A DNA stretch of 64,000 bases from assembly GCA_949752795.1 (NCBI GenBank), contig OX457071.1, positions 26,520,800-26,584,799 of the forward strand, in the 5' to 3' direction. A program made the translations under genes and the position numbers. The DNA comes from Hyperoodon ampullatus (Eukaryota; Chordata; Mammalia; Artiodactyla; Ziphiidae). Below the pieces are notes generated by a model that was given only the letters and a program-made list of their open reading frames with translations, was not told the origin of the DNA and did not search any database. Numbering within the stretch: the first letter of the stretch is position 1; every line of letters begins with the position of its first letter. Of the stretch, positions 23,771-34,799 are shown piece by piece.

Positions 23771-23995
23771 ACAGTACATTGCATTTGTAAAGCATTCCTT
23801 ATGTTCTTAATCTGAATGCATTCTCCCAATTACATAGGTATCCCCTCCAAATACATCCAATCATCTGACTGTATTCACACATTAATTCTGGTAGACAAAT
23901 AAGCCAAGGATTTCTTTCTCAATGTATCAATGAAGAAACTTAGTCTATGATGGTACATGGGTAAGAAATGTGGAACTAGAACCAATTATTACTCC
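23771..23995 (-). mobile_element. Probable MIR/MIR3 fragment
   Basis: A reverse-oriented order of 'gcatttgtaaagcattcc', 'tcaatgaagaaactta' and 'gtggaactagaaccaat' resembles a strongly decayed MIR. Confidence 0.45.
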
Positions 23996-24124
23996 CTGCT
24001 CAATTAGAGTGAATAGGAAAAAATTTTATGTCAGATTTACTTGACAAAAATACTTTGGAGAAAGTAGTCCAATCTGTATTATTACTAAGATATTCTGAAA
24101 TTGTTTATGCCTTTAACTGTGATT

Positions 24125-24195
24125 TAAAAGCTACTAGTTATAATATTGTACATCAACTATTCCTCAATGAAAAAATAAAATAAAAATAAATTACA
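24125..24195 (+). mobile_element. Short L1 3'-end remnant
   Basis: 'attgtacatcaactattcc' followed by an A-rich AAAATAAAATAAA tail resembles the last bases of cetartiodactyl L1 3' UTRs. Confidence 0.5.
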
Positions 24196-24862
24196 AATTA
24201 GGCCTAATAGGCTGCATATTGTGATGTCAGTCCATTAAAGTTGACATATTGCCTTTATAAGCACATAAGTAATAGACCATATACTTACAGCATAAAGCTA
24301 GGTATTTTTTCTATTAAAAATAAAGAAAATGAGAAATTGAGAGGATTTGCATTGCAAATATTCAAGTAGAAATCCAAACATTTATTAAAATTTTTTGCTA
24401 CTATTTATTAAAAAAATGAAAGTGCTGACAATATTTTAAAAAATTAAATAGATAATTATATCTTAGAGTTTTGCTAAATATTGATTTTACCTATCTGTAT
24501 TTTTTCCTTTTTTCCTCTCCTTTCTTATTTTTTGCTTTCCTTTCCATTAGTTTTGTGTAATGCAGGAAAAATGAGCTGTGGATATGTCTATGGAATAAAG
24601 TTTTATATTTTCTATATTAAATTTTTAGAAGTAATAATTGAAATATAAATACATTAAAAATGAACAACTAAACAAATCTAAAATATATCGCTATTTGCAC
24701 AGATGTCTTCTATTTTTTTTCTGTATCCTTATGACTCGGAAGAATAAATTCCATTTTTCACTGGAACTTGCTGTTTAGTACTACTACAACACTTCTAGAA
24801 AATCATGAATCTAAGAGTCAGAACTGTCCAAATCAAAAAACTTTCAAATAATTATCATCAGT
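24196..24862. other. AT-rich unique sequence
   Basis: No gene or repeat is recognised. Confidence 0.5.
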
Positions 24863-24873
24863 AATCCCATCTT

Positions 24874-25001
24874 GGGATTTCCCTGGTGGTCCCGTGGTTA
24901 AGACTCTGCACTTCCACTGCAGGGGGCACGGGTTCGACCCCTGGTCCAGGAACTAAGATCCCACATGCCATGTGGCATGGACAAAAAAAAAAAAAGAAAG
25001 A
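24874..25001 (+). mobile_element. Older tRNA-derived SINE (CHR-1-like)
   Basis: The tRNA-like head 'ccctggtggtcccgtggtta' carries an A box. It is followed by 'gggttcgacccctggtcc' (B box), 'gatcccacatgcc' and an A-rich tail. It lacks the GC-rich body of the four longer SINEs here and is more diverged, so it belongs to an older and shorter subfamily. An 11-bp duplication (aatcccatctt) lies at 24863-24873 and 25002-25012. Confidence 0.9.
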
Positions 25002-25264
25002 AATCCCATCTTAAAAAATGAAGGATGACCACATTTATCCAGAATCATCAGGCATGAGTGCTACCACGTTGGTGAATCTTCCAGAAAAACATTTAAGTGG
25101 TCTGAAGTTTTTAAGCAGGTTACCAATTTAAATACAATGCTTTAAAAATCTTTTGTGTACCTCCTTTCATATAAAACTTAATATGCAGAATATAAGCTAA
25201 TATTTACTAAATGATTCAAGGCTATCATTGTGAACAGAATGCCTTTAATCCACATAATACTATG

Positions 25265-25490
25265 GTTTATAGATCATCTTCACACAGCTTCTAATTTGAG
25301 CTTCACCACAGCTTTATGCCATGAGTGGGGTAGGTATCGATATTCCTGTTGTACAGAAGAGGAAACTGAGGCTCTGGGTAGCTAAGCAGCTTTCCCAAGA
25401 ACCTCTCATAAGTGACAGAACAAGAAAGCAAAGTCTTCTAGCTTCAAGGCTGTGCCCCTTCCCATAAACAGCACTGCCTCCCTGGACTAG
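25265..25490 (-). mobile_element. MIR SINE
   Basis: Reverse MIR order: 'gtacagaagaggaaactgag', 'agctaagcagctttcccaag', then 'aagtcttctagcttcaaggc' and a run ending near 'cactgcctcc'. Confidence 0.82.
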
Positions 25491-25724
25491 TGATTACACA
25501 GTGGTGTTTACAAAGATAATGAAGTGGTAACATGGACCATTTTTCCTTACTCTAAAAACCCTCAGACTCCTAAGGTTTTATGTTCTTGCATTTGCTTTTT
25601 GTAGTTTTTACTGCATATCGCCTGCCATATAATAAGCATTTAGCCATTGTTCCTGTGAATCTGTCAGCTGTTGGTTGTAGCATACCTGGCACTAGAGACT
25701 TATCTTCTTATTAATATTCATTCA
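25491..25724. other. Unique non-coding sequence
   Basis: No gene or repeat is recognised. Confidence 0.5.
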
Positions 25725-25815
25725 TTCATACATTCAGTAAATACTTATTGAGAATGTACTATTTGCCAGGCCACAGGGCTAGATGTGAGGATAAATGCTG
25801 AACCCATAAAGAAAC
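25725..25815 (-). mobile_element. L2 LINE fragment
   Basis: 'cattcattcatacattcagt', 'tacttattgagaatgtacta' and 'tgccaggc' match the L2 3' end read in reverse. Confidence 0.7.
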
Positions 25816-25913
25816 TTAACGTTTCGAAGCTTATGTCAATCACACTGTCACTCAATGTCAGACTTCTACCCCTCAAATGAAGCTACTTCAAAGAAGATGG
25901 CAATGATTCTATG

Positions 25914-26322
25914 TATTAATTTGCTAGGGCTGCCATAACAAATACCACCAGACTAAGTGGTTTAAACAACAGAAACTTATTTTCTCCTAGTTCTAGAGGT
26001 TAGGAGTCCAAGCTCCAGGTGTGGGCAGGGTTGGTTTCTTTGGAGGCCCCTCTCCTAGTCGGGAACATGGGTACGTTCTTGTTGCTTCTTCACGTGGTTG
26101 CCCTCTTTGCACTCTCACCCCTGGTGTCTCTCTGCTTGTCCAAATTTCCTCTTTTATAAGGACACCAGTCATATTGGATGAGGTCTCACTCATATGACCT
26201 CATATTATCTTAATGACCTCTTTAAAGGCCATATCTCCAAATACAGTCACATTCAGAAATATTGGGAGTTAGAGCTTCAGCATATGAATTTTGGGGGGGA
26301 CACAATTCAGCCCATAATACTA
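25914..26322 (-). mobile_element. Solo LTR, ERVL-MaLR (MLT1 group)
   Basis: Read on the minus strand the LTR starts near 'attatgggctgaattgtgtc'. It continues with 'catatgctgaagc', 'gtgactgtatttggagat' and 'ggccatttaaagagg' in outline, and ends with 'gttatggcagccctagca' and 'aattaatacat'. No gag, pol or env remnant flanks it. It is an ancient solo LTR. The 66-codon frame at 25993-26193 lies inside it and is incidental. Confidence 0.88.
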
Positions 26323-26324
26323 TA

Positions 26325-26515
26325 GTAATTACTTTCCATGTGTCAGCACTTTCTAGGCACTTCTATTAACACAGATTCTAACAATGGCCCTGTAAGTTAG
26401 GGTACAGTTGAAGACATGTTCAAGGTGGCAGAGTAACTTGTGTGAAATACAGCTTATACATGGCAGGGCCTGGAGTTGAGCCCGGCCATTCTGACTTGAT
26501 GTTCTTTGATGTCTA
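26325..26515 (-). mobile_element. MIR SINE fragment
   Basis: Reverse MIR features: 'tgtgtcagcactttctaggc', 'ggtggcagagtaacttg' and 'gcagggcctggagttgagcc'. Confidence 0.7.
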
Positions 26516-27126
26516 TTTAATGGTGTAGAAGTCTTTTCTTATCCTGGTTCTTGCCATTCTGGATGACTGAGTCCTTGGTAAGTGTTATGCTGCAGGACAG
26601 CAGGATATTAGTATATACTTACTTACATTGTCAATCTCACTTAAAAAAAAATTCTGGTAAAACTCTTTTTTTTTTTTTTCCCAACCAGCAAGTGTTTACT
26701 GTGTGCATACTACATGCCCAGCAATGTATATGTTTTTCTATAGGCAACATAGCTGCAGGTTTGCTTATTTCCTGCACTAAGCATTGCTAAGTTGATGGGC
26801 TATCTGGCTTTAGTTATTTTATTATGGTAATGATTGAAGCAGTCCTTTAAAATCTATATTCTTATTCACATCCCTGCGGTCCAGGAAAAACAAAGGAAAG
26901 TATGGGAAGAATTAATAAATATTTGTGGAATGAATTATGACCATGTTAAGCAGAGTTTCCAGTTTATTTTATTTAGTAGCATATATACTCTTGCTATACT
27001 CTATATGACATATTTATGGAACTGTTGTCTTAGAAGCTCAGTATGCATTATATTCAATAATAGTCACTAGAAATGTGGTTTTGAAGCCAAAAGATGGAGA
27101 TTTCATTGGAATGTGGAAAAAAGAAA
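26516..27126. other. Unique non-coding sequence
   Basis: No gene or repeat is recognised. The open frames at 26551-26790 and 26834-27070 have no protein-like features. Confidence 0.5.
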
Positions 27127-27174
27127 AATAAATTGAATCCAATTATTTGAATAAATTGAATCAAACATTATTTG
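27127..27174 (+). repeat. Imperfect tandem duplication, unit about 24 bp
   Basis: Unit one (27127-27149) and unit two (27150-27174) both start with 'aataaattgaatc' and end with 'attatttg'. They differ by a few bases in the middle. Confidence 0.8.
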
Positions 27175-27510
27175 AGCATTTTCCAGGTACCAGGAATGTT
27201 ACCAAGTACTGGGGATACAAAGAGGAATAAGTCATATCCCCAGGCCTCACCCAGTTCAATCCCTCATCATCTTTTCACCAGACGGTGACATTAGTCTCTT
27301 GACTAGACTTCCCTCCCTCCATCTTAGCCCCTCTTTAAGCCACAAACCACACCGCATCACAGCAGTCTACCCAAAATGGAATCCAAACTGCAGAAAGTCC
27401 AAATGCTTTAGCATCATAGTTACGACCAGCAAGACACTGCCTCCTGCCCTTTATCTCCTATCATTCTTCACCTTGACATTTATGCAGAACATTTTTCTTG
27501 TTTCTTTTAT
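27165..27510. mobile_element. Two adjoining L2 LINE fragments
   Basis: About 27165-27240 reads as the L2 3' end in reverse ('ttgagcattttccaggtacc', 'actggggatacaaagag'). About 27255-27510 reads as L2 coding-derived sequence on the plus strand ('caatccctcatcatc', 'ccactgcctcctgccc'-like words). Both are strongly decayed. Confidence 0.55.
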
Positions 27511-28512
27511 GTAACGTTGGACCTCATCTTAGTTATCAGATGCCACAGAATCATTCACAGATTTCTCTCAATTTGATATTACTATCAGAACTGCTTCCAT
27601 TTAAGAAATTAGTTTGGGCTCTGACTATGCATAACTGTAGCATTTAACACACATGAATATCTGATGACTGGCTTTGGTTGACTTGTACCACCTCAGTTGA
27701 TACCCTAAAGTCAGGCAATGCAGAAATATTTTGGACAAAATATTCAGTCTGTGATGTGATCAGAAATAACTTAATGTTTATTTTATACACCATAGTGCAA
27801 ATGTAACCTAGTCAAATTATCTAAGATTTTAAAAAATCAATACACTTTTTGAATTCAGGGAGGACGTTAATATACCATTTTATGTTGTTGGATAATGTGA
27901 AATCTAATATGCTTTTCCATTTCCAGGAATTCCTCCCTGGGCTCCTGTGAAGGAACTCAGTTATTCTAGTCTGATGGGGGGACCTGAAACACTATGTAGT
28001 ATAGTTGGCTAGTGGCCAGTTGTATTTTTTCAAACATTCTCTACTCCTCGAAAGTATTTCTTCAGTGAGCTACATAGTATGTAGAAACTAGCTGCCCGTC
28101 ATCCTAAGAGAAGTTGTCTTCTCAAGGAATACTAAATCTTCCTCTCCCTATCTTGATATTGATTTGTATATTACTGGATTTTAATAATTAGAGGCTTAGA
28201 GATAGTTGCGCTTATTTGGTAACCAGCTAGTTGTTACTTAGCAAATCAGCTAAGTACACATAAAACACTACAGTAAAACATCAATAAACTGTAATGTTCA
28301 GGGAATGGTTACTTGATTTAACCTGTGTGTTAAAAACAGAAACCCCTGCCCTCTTAAAAAAAATCTCTGGTTTAACACTGTGTTTAAAATATTTTGGATA
28401 ACTTTATTGTTAATATAATAAATTTATAGTAGATACATACAGCATACAAACATAGCTTAAAATATACTATAAGAAATATTATAGACTTGTCTGTTCAGGA
28501 TCTTTGTTCAGC
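27511..28512. other. Unique non-coding sequence
   Basis: No gene or repeat is recognised. Confidence 0.5.
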
Positions 28513-28526
28513 CTAAACATAAATTC

Positions 28527-28785
28527 TTTTTTTTTTTATTATTGAAGTATAGTTGATTTACAATATTGTGTTAGTTTCAGGTGTACAGCATAGTGATTCA
28601 GTATTTTTGTAGATTATACTCCATTACAGGTTATTACAAGGTAATGGGTATAATTCCCTGTGCTGTACAGAATATCCTTGTTGCTTATCTATTTTATATA
28701 TAATGGTTTGTATCTGTTAATCCCATACCTCTAATTTGTACCCCCACCCTTTCCCCTTTGGTAGCAGTAGGTTAGTTTTCTATAT
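28527..28785 (-). mobile_element. 5'-truncated L1, 3' UTR only
   Basis: A T-run is followed by 'attgaagtatagttgattta' and 'ttccctgtgctgtacag', the end of cetartiodactyl L1 3' UTRs in reverse. A 14-bp target-site duplication (ctaaacataaattc) flanks it at 28513-28526 and 28786-28799. Confidence 0.92.
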
Positions 28786-28799
28786 CTAAACATAAATTC

Positions 28800-29009
28800 A
28801 TAATAAATTCCTATGTACTGACTGAATAAATGAGGTAATAATACAGCTGACTTTGTACTGCTCTGAGAACACATCTTAGATATATTTTAATTCGTTTTTT
28901 AAGCTAAATCCCTGTTATCTTATGATTTGGTTTGCTCTTTCTAATATCAGTAGAGATCAGGAAAAGAGTTCGGTTGATTGAATAGTCAGTTATTTGCATT
29001 TAGATCATT
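28800..29009. other. Unique non-coding sequence
   Basis: No gene or repeat is recognised. Confidence 0.5.
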
Positions 29010-29218
29010 AGAGGTTGGAAACACGATGGCCTGAATTACAGCTTTGCCACACACTGTATTAGTGTGAGTAAATTACTTCTCTGAACCTCCTTTTATTTGT
29101 TGCTAAAATGGGGATGAAGGTGATACCAACCCATAGACTTCTTGTAAAATTTAAATGAGGTAATGTAATTAGAGGTCTTCTTAACTGGATGCTGTCGATA
29201 AAGGGCAGGCATTGTTGT
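29010..29218 (+). mobile_element. MIR SINE
   Basis: 'cctgaattacagctttgcca', 'gtgagtaaattacttctctg', 'aaaatggggatgaaggtgat' and 'aaatttaaatgaggtaatg' follow MIR order. Confidence 0.82.
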
Positions 29219-30170
29219 CATTCTGCCCAATGACGTTTACAGTAGAATTGAACCAGGTTTAGTTTACGTTGTTCTCATTCTTTGGTGGTTGTTGACTGGG
29301 ATGCTGCCAACGGCCGCTAGCTAGCTAGTGCTCCTTTCTCCTGGGCCAGACCCAGGTGAGCTTCTCCGCCTGCATCCCACACTTCTTCTAGAAAAGACAT
29401 GTGGACCGGAGAGACCTGCTTGATTTAAACCATCCTAATAGCTCAGAAACTTGGCACATACGTAGTTTTCCTGGTGGCAAAGGGTAAAAATATGAAATTA
29501 CTTGCATTCCTCTCAGTATAATTTAATCTCACACTATTATTCTGAGAGAAAAATGGAGAAATCGTTCGATAGTATCTTCCTTACAATTAATTCTATAGGA
29601 TCCACAGACTACTTTTTATATTCTCAGTTTTTTTCCTCCAGATTAAATTATCCAATTTCTCAGCAATCTTATTTTTAATTCCCCTCTTGTGCTGTCCTTC
29701 CCTCTCTCAAGTTCCCTCTCCAGCTAAAGACACTTGAATTGTAAATATCCGAGTCATATCTACGGTAAGGGAGAATCTCTTGTCGTGTCTATAAACTTAG
29801 TGCTTTAAATGAGGTTAAGTCTAAAATAGACTAAATCATGAGTAAGGGAAAAAAGATCAAAGGAGTTGAACATGTAACCCACAGCACAAGTACCATATTT
29901 CCTTGGCCTGTTGTTATTACACCACATACATCAAAGCTTGGACACAGAGAGGAGGACTAGCTGTGATGCTCGGCTCTCTTCATTACTGGGAGTACTTTGT
30001 GGTACTTTGGTGATCAGAGAAGCAAAACCTTTCTCTTGCCTTCTTACTCTCATTCTGTAATATTACTGGGATCAGATTTTGGCCCATTAGGGTTTTACTT
30101 ATTCCAATTCCCTGAAATGTGGGAGGAATGGCAATAGAGTAAGCATGACACCCACAAAAATGGATTTTGG
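29219..30170. other. Unique non-coding sequence
   Basis: No gene is recognised. A local GC-rich spot at 29305-29420 contains CGGCCG and a GCTAGCTAGCTAG run, and a lone donor-like CAG/GTGAGC at 29355. Confidence 0.5.
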
Positions 30171-30300
30171 AATAAAAAAGACTGGGGTGTGAATATTAAC
30201 ACCTATGTACTTCCATTTCTTGACATGTGAAACATGGTTAACGAGACTGGTTGCCCCATAGGATTGTGAGAGTTAAGTAAAACAATATCTAAGCACATCA
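30171..30300 (+). mobile_element. MIR SINE fragment
   Basis: Decayed MIR 3' half: 'catgtgaaacatggttaacg', 'cataggattgtgagagttaa' and 'atctaagcaca'. Confidence 0.65.
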
Positions 30301-30302
30301 AG

Positions 30303-30390
30303 TCCATCCATTTATCCATCTCTCCACCCATCCATGCATCCATCTCTCTATGTCTCCATCTATCCACTCATCTATCCATCTCTCTACTTG
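30303..30390 (+). repeat. Degenerate (CATC/ATCC)n microsatellite
   Basis: Repeated 'catccatc', 'tctctc' and 'ccatctatc' units spanning about 88 bp with many interruptions. Confidence 0.85.
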
Positions 30391-31528
30391 TTCAATCAAC
30401 ATTTACAACAGTTTCCTTTCACCTGGCCTTGCATTTCTATAATTAAAATAAAAAAAGTCTCGTCAGAGAAATGAAGCTTCTGACCTGGAATAAGGAACAA
30501 TATCCTCATCAGAATATCTGCCCTTCTGCTGTGCCCTCTGCTTTGGCAGCCCTGGGCACAGTTGACAAGCTTTCCTAGTTTTATTCACAGGAATTGAAAG
30601 TTTCCTGTGTTATCAAAAATCCCCCCCACCCCCAGAACCATCATCCACATGAAACCAAAGGATGGAAGTATAATTGGATGGTTCATCAACAGATTTTCTG
30701 ATGCTTACCCAGAGGGGTGAGACTGGGGAAATACTCACGTGACCCCTTAGTGAGCTGATAATCCTGGGGGGGAAAGCTGTGTGAAAGCGTAAAGCTTTTA
30801 GACAAATCTGGCCCCAGGCAAAGCTATGAATCTGACCGAGACTGTCTTCTACCTGCTAGCCTCTGAGCCTGGGATCTTCTTCCTCCAGTCGCGTCCACTG
30901 TCCCCCCAGCTGTCACAGGGCCGCCTGTCATCCTTTGTGGTGCTCAGAAGAAACAAAAAATGCCTCCCCTCCTAGGCGCTGTGCATTTTTAAATAGGCAT
31001 CAAAACTGCAAGTTAAAGAACATTTCAGCTTGGAAATGGCCTGCAGGGCAGGGCAGCCTATACTCTGGATCTGCTTGAAGTCCAACCTTTTGCTACAGAG
31101 AGGAAGGTTACATGGTCCAAGAAGCTAAGACAAGTAGGGCAAGGAGCATGGCACACTCTTTTCCTTTGCCCCCGCCCTCCGGTCTCGTGTGGCACGGCAC
31201 AGTTCAGTCCCCAGCTGGAATTCACATCGTTGTTCCCTCCTTTCGGGACCCATTCATCAGCTTCCAAAGAGCGGTGGTAGCAGCTGCTGATCCTTCTGGG
31301 CCTACACTTGTGCCTTTTTTTGGGAGCACAGAAACCAAAGAGCAGAATGACCACTGCCCACGCGACCTGTGAATGGCTCTCCGTGCAAAACACTGACTGA
31401 GCTATCTTTAAATCTTACCCTGGAGAACTTTTACCTTTTCTGCTACATCTGAAACAAATAATTTCACGAAGTTCTATTAATAGAACATTTAGCAAGATAT
31501 ACCAAATTCCAACAAGATCATTCCAAAA
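30391..31528. other. Unique non-coding sequence
   Basis: No repeat is recognised. Open frames overlap on both strands at 31058-31393 (111 codons minus, 86 codons plus), but neither has a recognisable domain and there are no clear flanking splice signals. GC content is slightly raised. Confidence 0.5.
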
Positions 31529-31535
31529 CTTCTAA

Positions 31536-31879
31536 TGGTACAGATGAACCTATTTGCAAAGCAGAAACAGAGACACAGACATAGAGAACAAATGTATGTA
31601 CACCAAGGGGAAAAAGGGGGCATTGGGATGAATTGGGAGATTGGGATTGACATGTATACACTGCTAGGTATGGAACAGATAACTAGTGACAGCCTGCTGT
31701 ACAGCGTGGGGAATGCTACTTGAGGCTCTGTGGTGACCTAGATGGGAGGGAAATCCAGAAGGGAGGGGATATGTGTACACATATGGCTGATTCACTCACT
31801 GTACAGCAGAAACTAGCACAACATTGTGAAGCAGCTATACCCCAGTTAAAAACAACAACAACAAAAAAACCCAAAAAAG
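31536..31879 (+). mobile_element. 5'-truncated L1, 3' UTR
   Basis: 'agataactagtgacagcctg', 'gaggctctgtggtgaccta' and 'ctgtacagcagaaactagca' are followed by an AAC-rich A-tail. These are the cetartiodactyl L1 3' UTR phrases in forward orientation. A 7-bp duplication (cttctaa) flanks it at about 31529-31535 and 31880-31886. The two frames inside (31535-31953) are incidental. Confidence 0.88.
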
Positions 31880-31955
31880 CTTCTAACTCTCAAACCGTCT
31901 CTCTAACATTGGGAAGAAGGGCAAGACAGCATTTGACTTTCTACTTTTTATGAGA

Positions 31956-32289
31956 AGGACAAACTAAAAGACCAATAACTATAGGTTTTATACTCCCTTT
32001 GCTGTGCCAGGTAATGACAATGTGTGATGGTCCCTTCCCCTTAAACAAATTTGATTAAAGCAGATTATTAGCTAAAAAAAAAAAAAAAAGTCTGGGAAAA
32101 AGGACATCTTTTTATGACAACTCACTTACGGTTTTGAAGTGTGCTGTAAATGGTAAGATCACAGTAAGTAACTTAGCTGAAGTGTAATAATTGGGTTCCA
32201 AGTGTTATGATTGATACATTTCATTGAAAATAGCACCCTGAGGTTTTTCCAAATTAAAGATGAAATCTAAATAAAACCTTAAATAATCC
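31956..32289 (+). repeat. Dispersed duplication, copy 1 (about 330 bp)
   Basis: This segment is repeated in the same orientation at about 32989-33551, with roughly nine bases in ten identical by eye. It contains an internal A-run (32074-32089) and the shared phrase 'gcaccctgaggtttttcc'. It is not a repeat family I recognise. Copy 1 has no SINE. Confidence 0.88.
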
Positions 32290-32949
32290 ATGTGGAAATA
32301 CTTTATTGTAGTTAATAATCAAGCAAAATATGCTTATTTTGTCTGCAGACTCATTCCAGCATATTATACCTATTGTGGCTTCCATTTGAAAGACATCTCA
32401 CTTGGCTTATGTAAAAATAATAGCATTCCTAACTATTAATAGCAAATAAGAGAGACATTTATGAACATTCATACATCATTTATAAATGACCCTTATGAAT
32501 AAAGTGTTACAATGATTCCATTAGCATAAGTTCCACAATTATGGCCTGCATAAGAGATACATTTTTCTTTCTTGAATGCACATATAAAAAGTTGCCATTT
32601 ACTTTGTTGAAATTTAATCTATACTGCTTCAATGTATTTCAATGTAACTAAATGACTATACACCTAAATACATAGACATGGATGTATCCTATGTGTATGT
32701 GGAGATCCATGAGGCCCTTGATAGTGTACCTCACTGGGACCCAGGGCACATGACCATGTCTACCCCTTGGACGGTGGAATTTAGAATGAGAACAGGCTTC
32801 TAGGGTTGGCTTGGACAAACTGGTAGGGAATGAAGGCCCCTGATGGGGACCTTGATCTTCTTTTTTTTTTTTTTTTTTTTTTTTTGCCTCTCCCTCTCAT
32901 CTCTCAATCCAGATTCTTGGGTACTAGCTTCCCTCTTTGTAAGGGAGAG
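32290..32949. other. Unique sequence between the duplicated copies
   Basis: No gene is recognised. A T-run of about 25 bases lies at 32861-32885, without a SINE or L1 body beside it. Confidence 0.55.
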
Positions 32950-33564
32950 CCAACTTTGGAGTAAGTTACTTACTCCAACTTCTGACGGAAAGGACAAACT
33001 AAAAGACCAATAACTGTAGGTTTTATATTCCTCTCACTGTGCTAGGTAAAGTCAATGTGTGATAGTGGCACTGTCCCCTTAAATAAATCTGATTAAAGCA
33101 GATTATTAGTTTAAAAATTAAAAAAAGGAGTTTGAAAAAAGGATATCTTTTTTTTTTTTTTTTTTTTTTTGCGGTACACGGGCCTCTCACTGTTGTGGCC
33201 TCTCCCATTGCGGAGCACAGGCTCTGGACGCGCAGGCTCAGCGGCCATGGCTCACGGGCCTAGCTGCTCCGCGGCATGTGGGATCTTCCCGGACCAGGGC
33301 ACGAACCTGTGTCCCCTGCATCGGCAGGCGGACTCCCAACCACTGCACCACCAGGGAAGCCCAAGGATATCTTTTTATGGCAGCTCACTTGCAGTTTTGA
33401 AGTGTGCTGTAAATGGTAAGCTCACAGTAAGTCATTTAGTTAAAGTGTAGTGTTTAAGTTCCAAGTGTTACGGTTGATACATTTCACTGAAAATAGCACC
33501 CTGAGGTTTTTCCAAATTAAAGATGAAATCTAAATAATACTTAAATACTCCAACTTTGGAGTAA
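32950..33564 (+). repeat. Dispersed duplication, copy 2, bounded by 15-bp direct repeats
   Basis: Homology to copy 1 runs from about 32989 to 33551 and is interrupted by the SINE at 33153-33362. The block is flanked by a perfect 15-bp direct repeat (ccaactttggagtaa) at 32950-32964 and 33550-33564. The bases between the left repeat and the homology (32965-32988) do not match copy 1. They include the inverted partner of the flank, an 11-bp perfect palindrome arm pair at 32956-32966 and 32968-32978. Confidence 0.85.
33153..33362 (-). mobile_element. CHR-type SINE (cetacean), inside duplication copy 2
   Basis: Same tRNA-like head and GC-rich body as the copies at 9943 and 12469. A 14-bp target-site duplication (aaggatatcttttt) lies at 33139-33152 and 33363-33376. 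Copy 1 has the matching empty site at about 32101-32113, so the SINE arrived after the duplication. Confidence 0.94.
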
Positions 33565-33639
33565 TTAAGCTAATATCTTCCCTTGATGACCTAGTGAGAG
33601 AAGCATTTTTCTGTGATGGGAATGTAAAACATGAGAACT

Positions 33640-33905
33640 GATGGTTATTGAGCTCCTGCTTTGTGGCAGGCACTGTGTAAGCATGACCTTGCTGACTCTC
33701 ATAACTACCCCATGTCGATGTGCATTTTGATGATGAACCTATGAGCTATGTTTTGTTACACTTTTTTTCCTACATGAAGAAACCAGAGCTCAAAGGTGTG
33801 ACATAAATTTCTCAAGACTACACAGAGCATGATAGAAAGGGTTTGACCCAAACCTATGCTTGTCCTACCATATACATCCCCCGACCCTAGGGCTCTGCCT
33901 GAAAT
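33640..33905 (-). mobile_element. MIR SINE
   Basis: Reverse MIR: 'ttattgagctcctgctttgt', 'ggcaggcactgtgtaagc', 'tgaagaaaccagagctcaaa' and 'ctcaagactacacagagc'. Confidence 0.82.
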
Positions 33906-34255
33906 CAGAGTACCAGGTCTCTTGAGCTCTCCCCATTAACTCTCTGGAGATGTAAAACTACTTTGAGCAGAGGTGTACTTTATGTAGGGAATTATCATTA
34001 ATTTAGTCTCAGAATGCCAGGAGACTGCCTGGGCTATGAGGTAGAAAGCCTGATCCAAGGACAATGCCAGTAAGGCAGTTATAATGAAGCATACCCTCCA
34101 GCTCTTGATTTACCATATTCTGTTATCCTTTGTCATAGTCCTGCATCTTCTTAGTGAGACCATTTACAGTGGGCAGGATGTCCTAGCTGTGGCAGGGGTC
34201 ATTATCTTGAGCTGTGGCCATGGCTTCTTTTCTTGATTTGCCAAGATTTTTTCCC
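33906..34255. other. Unique non-coding sequence
   Basis: No gene or repeat is recognised. Confidence 0.5.
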
Positions 34256-34261
34256 TTTTAT

Positions 34262-34540
34262 TTTAAATTTTGTTTCATATTTTTGTTATTATTTTTTTTA
34301 CAATTTTTAAAGGTAACTTTCCATTTACAGTTATTACAAAATATTGGCTATGTTCCCCCGTGTTGTACAATACATCCGTGAGCTTATATGACACCCAAAA
34401 GTTTGTACCTCCCACTTCCCACCCCTATATTGACCACCCCCCACCAAACCGGTAACCACTAGTTTGTTCTCTATATATATGAGTCTGCTTCTTTGTTGTT
34501 ATATTCACTAGTTTGTTGTATTTTTTAGTTTCCGCTCAAT
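34262..34540 (-). mobile_element. 5'-truncated L1, 3' UTR
   Basis: 'gtgttgtacaatacatccgt', 'ggtaaccactagtttgttct' and 'gagtctgcttc' are L1 3' UTR phrases in reverse. It is more diverged than the copies at 28527 and 31536, and I see no clear target-site duplication. Confidence 0.8.
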
Positions 34541-34799
34541 TTGCTGAGATTCTTGAGGGGAAGGCAGTGAGCTGACCATGGTGCCCCTTCCCCATTTTTT
34601 TCTCAGTGACTTTCCTACACTCTTTTCTTCCTCATAGTGACTGGAAGCATTTGGGCAACAAAAAGTAGCTCCTCCATTTAAAAAAATCTGGGGAATCCTT
34701 TGCTTGGGAGTGCATATAAAGATGAGGATTGAAGAGTTTTAGAAGTGGAAGGGGACCCTTTGCTCCACCCTCAATATTTGTACAGAGGACACACATTTA
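34541..34799. other. Unique non-coding sequence
   Basis: No gene or repeat is recognised. Confidence 0.5.

Noticed and set aside
29340..29362. Strong donor-like CAG/GTGAGC, possible exon end
   Set aside because: No supporting open frame of exon size and no convincing acceptor at a fitting distance; a lone donor match is common by chance.
30303..30390. Possible CRISPR-like or tandem array
   Set aside because: It is a degenerate tetranucleotide microsatellite in a mammalian genome, with no spacers.
31058..31393. Overlapping frames on both strands, 111 and 86 codons
   Set aside because: No domain, no clear acceptor or donor at the edges and no reason to prefer either strand.
32858..32890. Long T-run that could be a SINE or L1 tail
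   Set aside because: No SINE or L1 body follows it and no target-site duplication is seen.
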